Assembly: GCA_030523505.1 (NCBI GenBank)
Contig: JAUNIK010000199.1
Span: 1-5,598 of the forward strand
Source: Prevotellaceae bacterium
Lineage (GTDB): Bacteria > Bacteroidota > Bacteroidia > Bacteroidales > Bacteroidaceae
DNA: 5,598 nucleotides
Reading direction: 5' to 3'
Below, in pieces: positions 1-5,598 of this stretch. Every line of letters starts with the position of its first letter. Position 1 is the first letter of the stretch. The position numbers were made by a program, and so were the translations under genes. The notes beneath the pieces were generated by a model. That model was not told where the DNA came from. It did no database searches and saw only the letters and a list, made by a program, of their open reading frames with translations.

Positions 1-1497
1 CTCACCGACCGTATGTTCCTCGACCAGGACTTCCTTGCTGCCGACATCTACACTCTCGAGCAGAAGCAGCGTATCAACACCATCAGTGAGGAGGTTACGA
101 TGAAGAGCAAGAAACAGGGCTTCTGGGAGTGGGTTAACGGTGCGAATGTCATGTATCAGGCGCTCCACACCACCGGTCCTGTCACATTCTATCAGGATGG
201 TATCAACTGGTTGACTCAGCTGATTAACTCGCAGATGCCTAACCCACAGGAGATTCCAGCTATGGCTCGTATGGGATTCGGCACTATGGGTGTGAACTTC
301 CGCGACGAGGAGATTCACATGGGTGGAACATTCGAAACACCTACATTCAATGCGGCACTCTTCCATCAGTCAACACTCAACATCACCGACAAACTGTCGG
401 CTATCATTGGACTGCGTCTTGACTACGACCACCATTCAATGGATTACAATGCTCCTGCAAAAGTGCCTTACGGATTTGCTCTTACCAACGACAAAGAGCC
501 TATGATGGCTATCAATCTGCAGAAACTCAGCGCAGACCTTCTCTACGAGGGTAATATGAAGCACGACTATCTGCAACTGCTTCCAAAGGCAGCTCTGCGA
601 TATGAGTTCAGCAAGGAGAGCAATGTCTATGCTTCGGCTTCAAAGGGTATGCGTTCAGGCGGATACAATGTCCAGATGTTCTCCGATCTTCTCGAGGGTG
701 CTCTGCGTAGCAGTATGATGAGTGGTGTGAAGAAGGGTGTGAATTCTTACCTTGATATGATGAAGGACTTCGGTATGCCTGAGCAGGTCATTGAATCTGT
801 AAAACAGATGGTCACCGGCAACATTCCTGATGTGGAGGCTCCTTCTGTTGATGGTGTTGCCTACAAACCTGAATACTCTTGGAACTATGAGGTGGGCACT
901 CATCTCTCATTCCCAGAGGCTCGCCTTCAGTTGGATGCTGCAGTTTTCTATGTTGACACACGCAACCAGCAGATTGCCCGCTTTGCGGCATCAGGTCTCG
1001 GTCGCCAGATGGTGAACGCTGGTAAGAGCGAGAGCTATGGTGGTGAGATGTCACTCACATGGCGTCCTCTCGAGGCTCTCTCTTTGATGGCAAACTACGG
1101 TTTTACTCATGCCACATTCAAGGAATATGCAGTGAGCGAGACTGTTGACTATTCTGGCAACTATGTTCCATACGTTCCACAGCACACAGTGAACATGGAT
1201 GCTGCTTACACATTTGATATAAAGGGCGGTGAACTGATAAAGAGCCTCACTCTCGGTGCTAACTACACTGGTGCGGGCAAGGTGTACTGGACTGAGAGCA
1301 ACAATGCCGCGCAGGATTTCTACTCACTTCTCGGTGCTCGTGCTACACTCTCTGGAAAGTGGGCTGACCTTACTCTCTGGGCAAAGAACATCACCAATAC
1401 CAAATACAACACTTTCTATTTCGAGAGTGCGTCACGCGGATTTGAACAGCACGGCAAACCATTCCAGGTTGGTATTGACTTGAAGATCAAATTATAA
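1..1497 (+). CDS. TonB-dependent outer-membrane receptor, C-terminal beta-barrel part (5' truncated by window edge)
   Basis: The reading frame is open from base 1 and stops at TAA 1495-1497, giving 498 residues; the first ATG at 13 is internal, not the true start. The signal peptide, any N-terminal domain, the plug and the first barrel strands must lie to the left. Numbering from the ATG at 13, barrel hallmarks typical of these receptors are SKGMRSGGYN (210-219), YKPEYSWNYEVG (284-295), NAGKSESYGGE (335-345), YVPYVPQHT (384-392) and AKNITNTKYNTFYF (457-470). Alternating polar/apolar strands are separated by long loops, notably about 28-105 and 222-283. Family knowledge: such proteins import siderophores, vitamins, metal complexes or glycans through the outer membrane, powered by TonB-ExbBD. 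The substrate cannot be told from this part. No SusD-like partner follows, which argues mildly against a Sus-type glycan system. The protein is methionine-rich (24 of 494), has no cysteine and ends in IKL rather than the usual aromatic residue. Confidence 0.93.
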   Translation, partial: LTDRMFLDQDFLAADIYTLEQKQRINTISEEVTMKSKKQGFWEWVNGANVMYQALHTTGPVTFYQDGINWLTQLINSQMPNPQEIPAMARMGFGTMGVNFRDEEIHMGGTFETPTFNAALFHQSTLNITDKLSAIIGLRLDYDHHSMDYNAPAKVPYGFALTNDKEPMMAINLQKLSADLLYEGNMKHDYLQLLPKAALRYEFSKESNVYASASKGMRSGGYNVQMFSDLLEGALRSSMMSGVKKGVNSYLDMMKDFGMPEQVIESVKQMVTGNIPDVEAPSVDGVAYKPEYSWNYEVGTHLSFPEARLQLDAAVFYVDTRNQQIARFAASGLGRQMVNAGKSESYGGEMSLTWRPLEALSLMANYGFTHATFKEYAVSETVDYSGNYVPYVPQHTVNMDAAYTFDIKGGELIKSLTLGANYTGAGKVYWTESNNAAQDFYSLLGARATLSGKWADLTLWAKNITNTKYNTFYFESASRGFEQHGKPFQVGIDLKIKL

Positions 1498-1512
1498 AGA
1501 CCGGGCTTTATA
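1493..1512. terminator. Possible bidirectional terminator hairpin between convergent genes
   Basis: TATAAAG (1493-1499) and CTTTATA (1506-1512) form a perfect 7-bp inverted repeat around a 6-base loop, ACCGGG. It spans the stop codons of both the receptor (+) and the phytase-like gene (-), which are only 10 bp apart. The stem is AT-rich and no strong T-tract follows on either side, so it would be a weak intrinsic terminator. Its position between convergent genes is the main argument for a role. Confidence 0.3.
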
Positions 1513-2533
1513 TGATTATTACTTTAATATAATCTTTCAGATGAAATAAGGAATTGCCGAAGCCCCCTTGGGAGTCGGAAACGAGAAGGATGGTCTGACG
1601 GCCATCCTTTAGTTTTGGACCTAAACACATTCCTTCATAGTTGGCAATGCCACGACGGGTGACATTAAGGCGTGTCACCCACTCGGCAACAAGCTGCTTC
1701 TTCATTGCCAGTTCACAAACGGCTTTATTAATGACCTGATGCATTGAAATCGCCGATGAAACCGCAGGATTTACGCGATAAATCTTATTACGGACATAAC
1801 TGCCGAGATACTTCTTCGACACAAAGAACTCACGTTCAAGTACCAGCAGACTTCCATCCTCAAGCACTGTCATTGCCGGTATTCCGAAGGCTATCTGAAG
1901 GGGTGCCTTTTTCGCTGAAGGGGCATCGGTAAGATACAGATACTGGCTACCAGCATTGAGATTTTCATCAAACGACTGGATTCGGATTCTGGCTGGAACA
2001 CTATTGCTGAACGAAGAAGCATCGCCATCGGCTTTGAGTGTGTTCTCAGTACAAGTGTAGAAAACCTTGTTGGCATTGTCATAAGCCAAAGCCTCAAAAC
2101 CGTAATTAGGAACAATACAGCCTTTACTCATTTCCGAAGGTACGGCAAGTTCACGACCAGTAGGTATTCCATTGAGGTTGTATTCCAAAATGCGCTGATC
2201 GTCTTCCGCACTAATAAAGATGTTCTTTACTGTAAAAACAATGCCCTCGGCATCACGAGCCTTCAACGGAGAGGCATGGAATGCGATATTCTCCACACTC
2301 TTTATCTTGCCGTTCTTCTCATCAACGACTATCCTCACTTCACGCCACCCATCGGTCGGTTGCTTGTCACTGACAATGGCATAACGGTCATCACCAAGAG
2401 GGGTGATACCACTGTAGTTTGCCGATGGAACCGCCCATTTTTGAAGATTACGTTGCTTCTTCTGCTTTGTCTGTGCAACAGAAGATACTGACAATGAGAG
2501 AAGCGCAAAGAGGATATAAAGTCGGATTTTCAT
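1508..2533 (-). CDS. Exported esterase-like phytase-family protein
   Basis: This 341-residue protein starts at ATG 2533-2531. The frame stays open upstream to a TTG at 2605, but that lies inside the upstream flavoprotein gene, and the ATG gives a clean signal peptide: MKIR, then hydrophobic LYILFALLSLSVSSVA, with likely cleavage near A20. There is no lipobox cysteine, so a soluble periplasmic protein is inferred. Motifs of the esterase-like phytase family (a beta-propeller fold) are YSGITPLGDDRYAIVSD (40-56), DAEG (94-97), SAEDD (108-112), GFEALAYD (145-152), NYEGM (298-302) and LVSDSQGGFGN (317-327). The conserved acidic residues in these motifs would line the propeller centre and probably bind metal. 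The family name rests on weak biochemistry; hydrolysis of a phosphate ester or other ester is possible but unproven. It starts 26 bp after the flavoprotein stop, with no Shine-Dalgarno in between, so it is probably translated from the same mRNA. Its stop faces the receptor gene. Confidence 0.85.
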   Translation of the reverse strand: MKIRLYILFALLSLSVSSVAQTKQKKQRNLQKWAVPSANYSGITPLGDDRYAIVSDKQPTDGWREVRIVVDEKNGKIKSVENIAFHASPLKARDAEGIVFTVKNIFISAEDDQRILEYNLNGIPTGRELAVPSEMSKGCIVPNYGFEALAYDNANKVFYTCTENTLKADGDASSFSNSVPARIRIQSFDENLNAGSQYLYLTDAPSAKKAPLQIAFGIPAMTVLEDGSLLVLEREFFVSKKYLGSYVRNKIYRVNPAVSSAISMHQVINKAVCELAMKKQLVAEWVTRLNVTRRGIANYEGMCLGPKLKDGRQTILLVSDSQGGFGNSLFHLKDYIKVIII

Positions 2534-2559
2534 TGCTGAGAGATTATGGGATTGGGATG

Positions 2560-3786
2560 TTACACCTCGATGATACTTTGACTTACGATATAGCCCATTG
2601 TCCAAGCAGCCTGGAGGTTGAAACCTCCGGTGATGGCATCAATATCTGTCACTTCACCTGCAAAGAACAATCCCGGATAGTTTTTGCATTCAAGGGTGTT
2701 GAGGTTGAGATTGCTGAACGCCACACCGCCACAAGTCACGAACTCATCCTTGAACTGTCCTTTTCCCGTTATTGCATAGAGATCGTTGGTGAGAAGCGAT
2801 GCCAGACGGTTCATCTGCTTCGGACCTACCTCCTGCCAACGCTTCTGGGCTGTCAGTCCCACCTTATTAATAATATAAAACCAATGACGCTGATTGAACA
2901 CACGAGGATATTCCGAAGAGAGCTGTTTCTGCGGATTGCCATTCTGTATATCCGTCAGGATGGAAAATACCTCGCTCTCTTTCTGCTCACCAAACCAGTT
3001 TACTGAGAGTTCCGCCTTGTAGTCATGCTCTGCCAGATGGCGGGCTGCATACGACGAGAGTTTCAGTATGGCTGGACCCGACAAGCCCCAGTGGGTGATG
3101 AGCAGGGCTCCCTCGGCTTGCAGTTTTGTGCCTGAGAGGCGCGCTGTCACTGGTTCCACGACAGTGCCCATAAGGGCATGGAGATCAGTATCGGCAATAT
3201 TGAATGTGAACAGAGAAGGTACTGGTGGAAGGGTTTCGAGTTCTGCACCATTGATAGCAAACGGCAATGGTTGCTTTGCACCACCAGTGGTTACCACAAC
3301 ATGAGTGGCAGCAAAAGAGGAAGGGCCGGATGGGGAATCCGTAGCGATTGTGAAATCATTATCGCCATTCACCGTGACGCCTGTGACCTTGGTATTCAGT
3401 ATAAGTCGCACTCCGAGGCGCTGCATCAGTCGGAGAAGGGTGTTCACAATCTCCATCGCGTCTTGCGAGACTGGGAAAACGCACTCGTCCTCTTGTGTGA
3501 GGAGTCGCACGCCTTCACGCTCAAACCATTCCATAGTGTCCTCATTGGAGAACACTTTCAGTCCTCGCTTCATGAATTTCTCTCCACGAGGATAGGCTTG
3601 TTTTGGGCTGCGGATATTGAGAAACGAGTTGGTGAGGTTACAACGGCCACCACCGGTTATCGCCACTTTCGCAAGAGCTTTTGTCTTGCTTTCAAGCACG
3701 ATAACCTCGGCATCAGGGCATCTGCGCTTCAGGTTGACAGCACAGAAGCATCCAGCAGCTCCAGCACCAATGATTACAACTCGCAT
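2560..3786 (-). CDS. BaiN/HI0933-family NAD(P)/FAD-dependent oxidoreductase (flavoprotein)
   Basis: This 408-residue protein starts at ATG 3786-3784; the TTG immediately before it is in frame but less likely. The N-terminus RVVIIGAGAAG (2-12) is the Rossmann FAD-binding fingerprint. It is followed by the family signature KVAITGGGRCNLTN (40-53), ECVFPVSQDA (101-110), VVTTGGA (164-170), THWGLSGPAIL (231-241), and near the C-terminus TCGGVAF (351-357) and GEVTDIDAITGGFNLQAAW (377-395), which closes over the flavin. Length and motif order fit intact members of about 400 residues. The region after TTGGA (170-190) lacks the glycine-rich ATGSTGDGY stretch of classic HI0933 and YhiN proteins and continues directly to PPVPSLFTFNI; I recall this from Bacteroidetes subfamily members. 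The function is generally unknown. A BaiN homologue was implicated in bile-acid dehydroxylation in clostridia, but nothing here supports that role. It is cytosolic, and the exported phytase-like gene lies 26 bp downstream. Confidence 0.92.
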   Translation of the reverse strand: MRVVIIGAGAAGCFCAVNLKRRCPDAEVIVLESKTKALAKVAITGGGRCNLTNSFLNIRSPKQAYPRGEKFMKRGLKVFSNEDTMEWFEREGVRLLTQEDECVFPVSQDAMEIVNTLLRLMQRLGVRLILNTKVTGVTVNGDNDFTIATDSPSGPSSFAATHVVVTTGGAKQPLPFAINGAELETLPPVPSLFTFNIADTDLHALMGTVVEPVTARLSGTKLQAEGALLITHWGLSGPAILKLSSYAARHLAEHDYKAELSVNWFGEQKESEVFSILTDIQNGNPQKQLSSEYPRVFNQRHWFYIINKVGLTAQKRWQEVGPKQMNRLASLLTNDLYAITGKGQFKDEFVTCGGVAFSNLNLNTLECKNYPGLFFAGEVTDIDAITGGFNLQAAWTMGYIVSQSIIEV

Positions 3787-3799
3787 CAAGGAAATTTTT

Positions 3800-3833
3800 G
3801 AATAGTATTAAGCACATTGTTTTTTCCTGTCAA
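3800..3833 (-). promoter_or_regulatory. Candidate promoter for the flavoprotein gene
   Basis: Read on the minus strand, TTGACA (3833-3828) is followed 17 bases later by TAATAC, overlapping TACTATTC (3807-3800). Measured against the Bacteroidetes pattern (TTG at -33, TAnnTTTG at -7), the distance from TTG to TA is 26 bases, as expected, and the -7 box matches 4 of 6 fixed positions. The flavoprotein ATG lies 13 bases beyond, so the leader would be very short. The TTGA half is the outer end of the left arm of the inverted-repeat element, so the element may provide part of this promoter. The match is suggestive only in such AT-rich DNA. Confidence 0.3.
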
Positions 3834-3964
3834 GAATTAGAGAATTAGAGAATTTTTCTATCCAGAATGGGGTATCCAGACGGAAATTCTAAAATTCTCA
3901 GAGAATTCAAAGAATTATTTATAGTAGAGGTAAAAATAAAATTCTCCAATTCTCTAATTCTTGA
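3830..3964. repeat. 135-bp palindromic element with 27-bp inverted arms and phased AGAATT/AATTCT copies
   Basis: The left arm 3830-3856 and right arm 3938-3964 are reverse complements at 26 of 27 positions; the exception is A3847 against C3947. In RNA read in the direction of the flanking genes (minus strand) this becomes a U-G wobble, so the stem would be fully paired. Ten copies of the hexamer occur: AGAATT at 3833, 3841 and 3849; AATTCT at 3885 and 3893; AGAATT at 3902 and 3911; AATTCT at 3940, 3948 and 3956. Spacing within clusters is 8-9 bp. The centre holds a nested palindrome, AATTCTC-A-GAGAATT (3893-3907). TATCCAGA is directly repeated at 3859-3866 and 3873-3880. There is no T-tract after either arm, no clear target-site duplication and no credible ORF inside. 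The rest of the 3787-4039 gap is AT-rich with nothing further recognisable except the candidate promoter. A MITE/REP-like element or structured RNA spacer is inferred. Confidence 0.85.
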
Positions 3965-4039
3965 TAAAGAAAACTCATACGAGGCGACTCTGTGCCAAAT
4001 TTTATTTGATTGTTATATTTACTGTTTTCGGGACATGCG

Positions 4040-4468
4040 CTACATCGTAGCATAGTCGGCGAGCAGAGCAAGGGCTTTGTTCTCCTCGGCTTCCATTATC
4101 TCGCGCTCACCAGGGCCTTTGTCGTTGATGCCACAGAGGTGAAGGATGCCATGAATGATGACACGATGGAGTTCCTCCTCGTAAGTCTTACCAAACTGCT
4201 CCGCATTTGTGCGGACTGTGTCGAGCGAAATCACGAGATCACCATTGATGATATCATCCTCGTCATAATCGAAGGTGATAATGTCGGTGTAGTAATTATG
4301 CCCAAGATACTCGTTGTTGACCTCGAGAATCTTCTCATCATCGCAGAAGAGGTAACCCACCTCTCCTACCTTACGTCCATAGGTGGCAGCAACGGCTCTT
4401 ATCCACTTTGTCACCTCACGACGCTTGATGCCTGGCATCTTGATATTCTCTGAATTGTAAGTTATCAT
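4040..4468 (-). CDS. ybeY: rRNA maturation RNase YbeY
   Basis: This 142-residue metal-dependent endoribonuclease of the UPF0054 family acts in 16S rRNA 3'-end maturation and ribosome quality control in the cytosol. Visible motifs are VGYLFCDDEKILEVNNEYL (37-55), the family core YYTDIITFDY (59-68), GDLVISLDTV (76-85) and the metal site HGILHLCGINDK (106-117). In E. coli YbeY three histidines (H-x3-H-x5-H) hold zinc; here the third is Asp116, preceded by His106 and His110. The E. coli arginine in the YRGKD segment is Leu55 here. Both changes match what I recall of Bacteroidetes YbeY, so this is a lineage variant rather than a broken gene. The length is normal. Its ATG overlaps the coaD stop as ATGA, so translational coupling is likely. 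It ends in TAG at 4042-4040, followed by the palindromic element gap, with no obvious terminator close by. Confidence 0.94.
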   Translation of the reverse strand: MITYNSENIKMPGIKRREVTKWIRAVAATYGRKVGEVGYLFCDDEKILEVNNEYLGHNYYTDIITFDYDEDDIINGDLVISLDTVRTNAEQFGKTYEEELHRVIIHGILHLCGINDKGPGEREIMEAEENKALALLADYATM

Positions 4469-4869
4469 AATGAAGATAGTTCTTTTCTGATGATAGTACT
4501 TGATAGTTCCTTTAATCCGGGTTCGGCAAAGAGCAGCACTGTCTCAATGCCTCCATGCAGTTTGTTCCATTCCGCCTGTTGCTGCTCATACACGAAATCA
4601 GTGGCATTACGCACACCTTTCACAATATATTCTGCTCCATGTCTCTTTGCAAAATCAATGGTCAGGTCACTGTAGGCTTCAACGGTGATATCCGGAAAGG
4701 CAGCCTTGACACGCTCTATGCGCTCCTCGACAGAAAACATATACTGCTTGTCGGGATTCACGCCAATACCTACAACCACCTCATCGAATAGAGCGAGCGC
4801 CCTACGAACGATGCTTGCATGCCCTTCGTGAAAGGGATCAAATGAACCAACATAAATTACCTTTCTCAT
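4465..4869 (-). CDS. coaD: Pantetheine-phosphate adenylyltransferase (CoaD), short C-terminus
   Basis: CoaD transfers the adenylyl group of ATP to 4'-phosphopantetheine, making dephospho-CoA and pyrophosphate: the penultimate step of coenzyme A synthesis, in the cytosol. The 134-residue protein shows the nucleotidyltransferase signature GSFDPFHEGH (8-17, the HxGH motif), GVNPDK with Lys41, FSVEERIE (45-52), DLTIDFAKRHGAEYIVKGVR (68-87), DFVYEQQQAEWN (91-102), GIETVLLFAEP (107-117) and SSTIIRKEL (123-131). The usual RGxR pair is Lys84-Gly-Val-Arg87, a conservative change. Typical CoaD proteins are about 150-160 residues and carry a final segment like GKDVSxFLP; here TGA comes right after KELSSL, about 15-25 residues early. 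The other frames past the stop do not restore that tail, so a simple frameshift is not evident. It starts 3 bp after the ruvB stop, and its stop overlaps the ybeY start. Confidence 0.93.
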   Translation of the reverse strand: MRKVIYVGSFDPFHEGHASIVRRALALFDEVVVGIGVNPDKQYMFSVEERIERVKAAFPDITVEAYSDLTIDFAKRHGAEYIVKGVRNATDFVYEQQQAEWNKLHGGIETVLLFAEPGLKELSSTIIRKELSSL

Positions 4870-4872
4870 ATA

Positions 4873-5598
4873 CTACCCGAACAAATCTGGCTCGCCGGCG
4901 GCACTGCCGATGATATTTCTGCCGAAATGACGATATGCCAACTCTGTTGCCATACGACCACGAGGGGTACGCTTGATGAAACCCTCCATGATAAGGAATG
5001 GCTCATATACCTCCTCCACCGTACCACCGTCCTCACCGATGGCTGTCGCAATGGTGCTGATGCCCACCGGACCACCGCGGAACTTGTCGATGATGGTAAG
5101 GAGAATCTTGTTGTCAATCTCATCGAGGCCGTAACGGTCGATGTTCAGGGCGGTGAGGGCCATCTGTGCGATAGGCATGTCAATACGACCGGTTCCCTTC
5201 ACTTGGGCGAAGTCACGCACACGACGGAGCAAGGCGTTGGCGATACGAGGCGTGCCGCGTGAACGGCGACTAATCTCGCCTGCCGCATCATCATCGATAG
5301 GAACCTGCATGATGGCTGCCGAACGCTTGATGATTCGCTTCAATGTGTCAGGATCGTAATACTCCAAGTGGAGGTTGATACCAAAACGGGCACGGAGCGG
5401 AGCGGTGAGCATACCGCTACGGGTTGTGGCGCCTACGAGGGTGAACGGGTTGAGGTCGATCTGTATTGAGCGTGCCGACGGACCTTTGTCTATCATAATG
5501 TCAATACGATAGTCCTCCATTGCTGAATAGAGATACTCCTCAACGATTGGGTTCAGTCGGTGAATCTCATCGATGAAAAGCACATCGTTTGTCTCGAG
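4873..5598 (-). CDS. ruvB: Holliday junction branch migration helicase RuvB, C-terminal 241 residues (5' end beyond window)
   Basis: RuvB is the hexameric AAA+ motor that, with RuvA, drives branch migration of Holliday junctions in recombinational repair. The frame is open through the right edge; the GTG at 5583 is the Val of DVLFIDEIH, not a start. Counting from the edge, visible parts are Walker B LFIDEIH (7-13), sensor 1 VGATTRSG (55-62), the arginine-finger segment LRARFG (68-73), sensor 2 [17 protein letters not shown] (114-130), the linker [10 protein letters not shown] (170-179) and the winged-helix DNA-binding domain with [17 protein letters not shown] (210-226). About 100 N-terminal residues, including Walker A, are missing from the window. 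Sequence is highly conserved, so identification is near certain. It is the first visible gene of the cluster with coaD (3-bp gap) and ybeY. No function links it to CoA synthesis; co-transcription is inferred from spacing alone. Confidence 0.97.
   Translation of the reverse strand, partial: LETNDVLFIDEIHRLNPIVEEYLYSAMEDYRIDIMIDKGPSARSIQIDLNPFTLVGATTRSGMLTAPLRARFGINLHLEYYDPDTLKRIIKRSAAIMQVPIDDDAAGEISRRSRGTPRIANALLRRVRDFAQVKGTGRIDMPIAQMALTALNIDRYGLDEIDNKILLTIIDKFRGGPVGISTIATAIGEDGGTVEEVYEPFLIMEGFIKRTPRGRMATELAYRHFGRNIIGSAAGEPDLFG

Noticed and set aside
2534..2605. N-terminal extension of the phytase-like protein to a TTG start
   Set aside because: The extension would put 24 polar residues before a clean signal peptide and would overlap the flavoprotein coding end by 46 bp. 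The internal ATG at 2533 is far more plausible.
2419..3006. 195-residue plus-strand open frame
   Set aside because: It runs antisense to the 3' part of the flavoprotein gene and the start of the phytase-like gene. The protein has no recognisable domain, while the minus-strand frames carry clear family motifs.
3178..3801. 207-residue plus-strand open frame
   Set aside because: It lies wholly antisense to the 5' half of the flavoprotein gene, with low-complexity serine-rich C-terminal sequence and no family motif. It is a codon-bias shadow.
3830..3964. Palindrome as a rho-independent terminator for ybeY
   Set aside because: Neither arm is followed by a T-tract in the relevant direction, the stem is AT-rich, and the loop between the arms is 81 bases, so it does not fit a classic intrinsic terminator.
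3830..3964. CRISPR array
   Set aside because: The repeat units are 6-8 bp with 2-3 bp between them and occur in both orientations; there are no spacers of CRISPR length and no cas genes.
3867..4055. 62-residue plus-strand open frame in the intergenic gap
   Set aside because: It runs through the hexamer-rich palindrome and into the antisense of ybeY. Its composition follows the repeats, and it resembles no family I know.
4010..4453. 147-residue plus-strand open frame
   Set aside because: It is antisense to almost all of ybeY, whose identity is secure; there is no independent support.
4866..5123. 85-residue minus-strand frame ending in the coaD start region
   Set aside because: It is an out-of-frame shadow of ruvB on the same strand, rich in Ser, Val and Arg and without motifs.

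Overview
The window looks like chromosomal DNA from a Bacteroidota member, most probably order Bacteroidales and Prevotella-like. This is inferred from the style of the TonB-dependent receptor, from Bacteroidetes-type sequence in YbeY, CoaD and RuvB, from the lack of Shine-Dalgarno-like leaders, and from moderate GC content. I cannot name a species.

Layout: positions 1-1497 (+) hold the 3' two-thirds of a TonB-dependent outer-membrane receptor whose start lies left of the window. It runs convergently, with a 10-bp gap, into a leftward block. That block (all on -) contains an exported esterase-like phytase-family protein (1508-2533) and, 26 bp upstream of it, a BaiN/HI0933-type flavoprotein (2560-3786). 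A non-coding gap (3787-4039) follows. Beyond it lies a tightly packed housekeeping cluster transcribed ruvB (5' end cut off by the right edge) - coaD - ybeY. There are 3 bp between ruvB and coaD, and a 4-bp ATGA overlap between coaD and ybeY.

How the genes work together: ruvB (Holliday junction branch migration), coaD (coenzyme A synthesis) and ybeY (16S rRNA maturation) serve unrelated core processes and are probably co-transcribed for convenience. The flavoprotein and the phytase-like protein probably form a second transcription unit, or a distal part of the same one. The receptor and the periplasmic phytase-like protein are both envelope proteins, but their convergent orientation gives no strong evidence of a shared pathway.

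The most unusual feature is in the ybeY-flavoprotein gap. A 135-bp AT-rich element (3830-3964) has 27-bp inverted terminal arms (26/27 identical) and ten copies of AGAATT/AATTCT, phased at 8-9 bp and symmetrically oriented (3 forward, 2 reverse, 2 forward, 3 reverse). It looks like a MITE/REP-type mobile palindrome or a structured RNA element. Its left edge supplies a TTGACA placed as a possible upstream promoter element for the flavoprotein gene. Apart from this, the window is ordinary. I see no defence system, CRISPR array, tRNA, rRNA or recognisable transposase.
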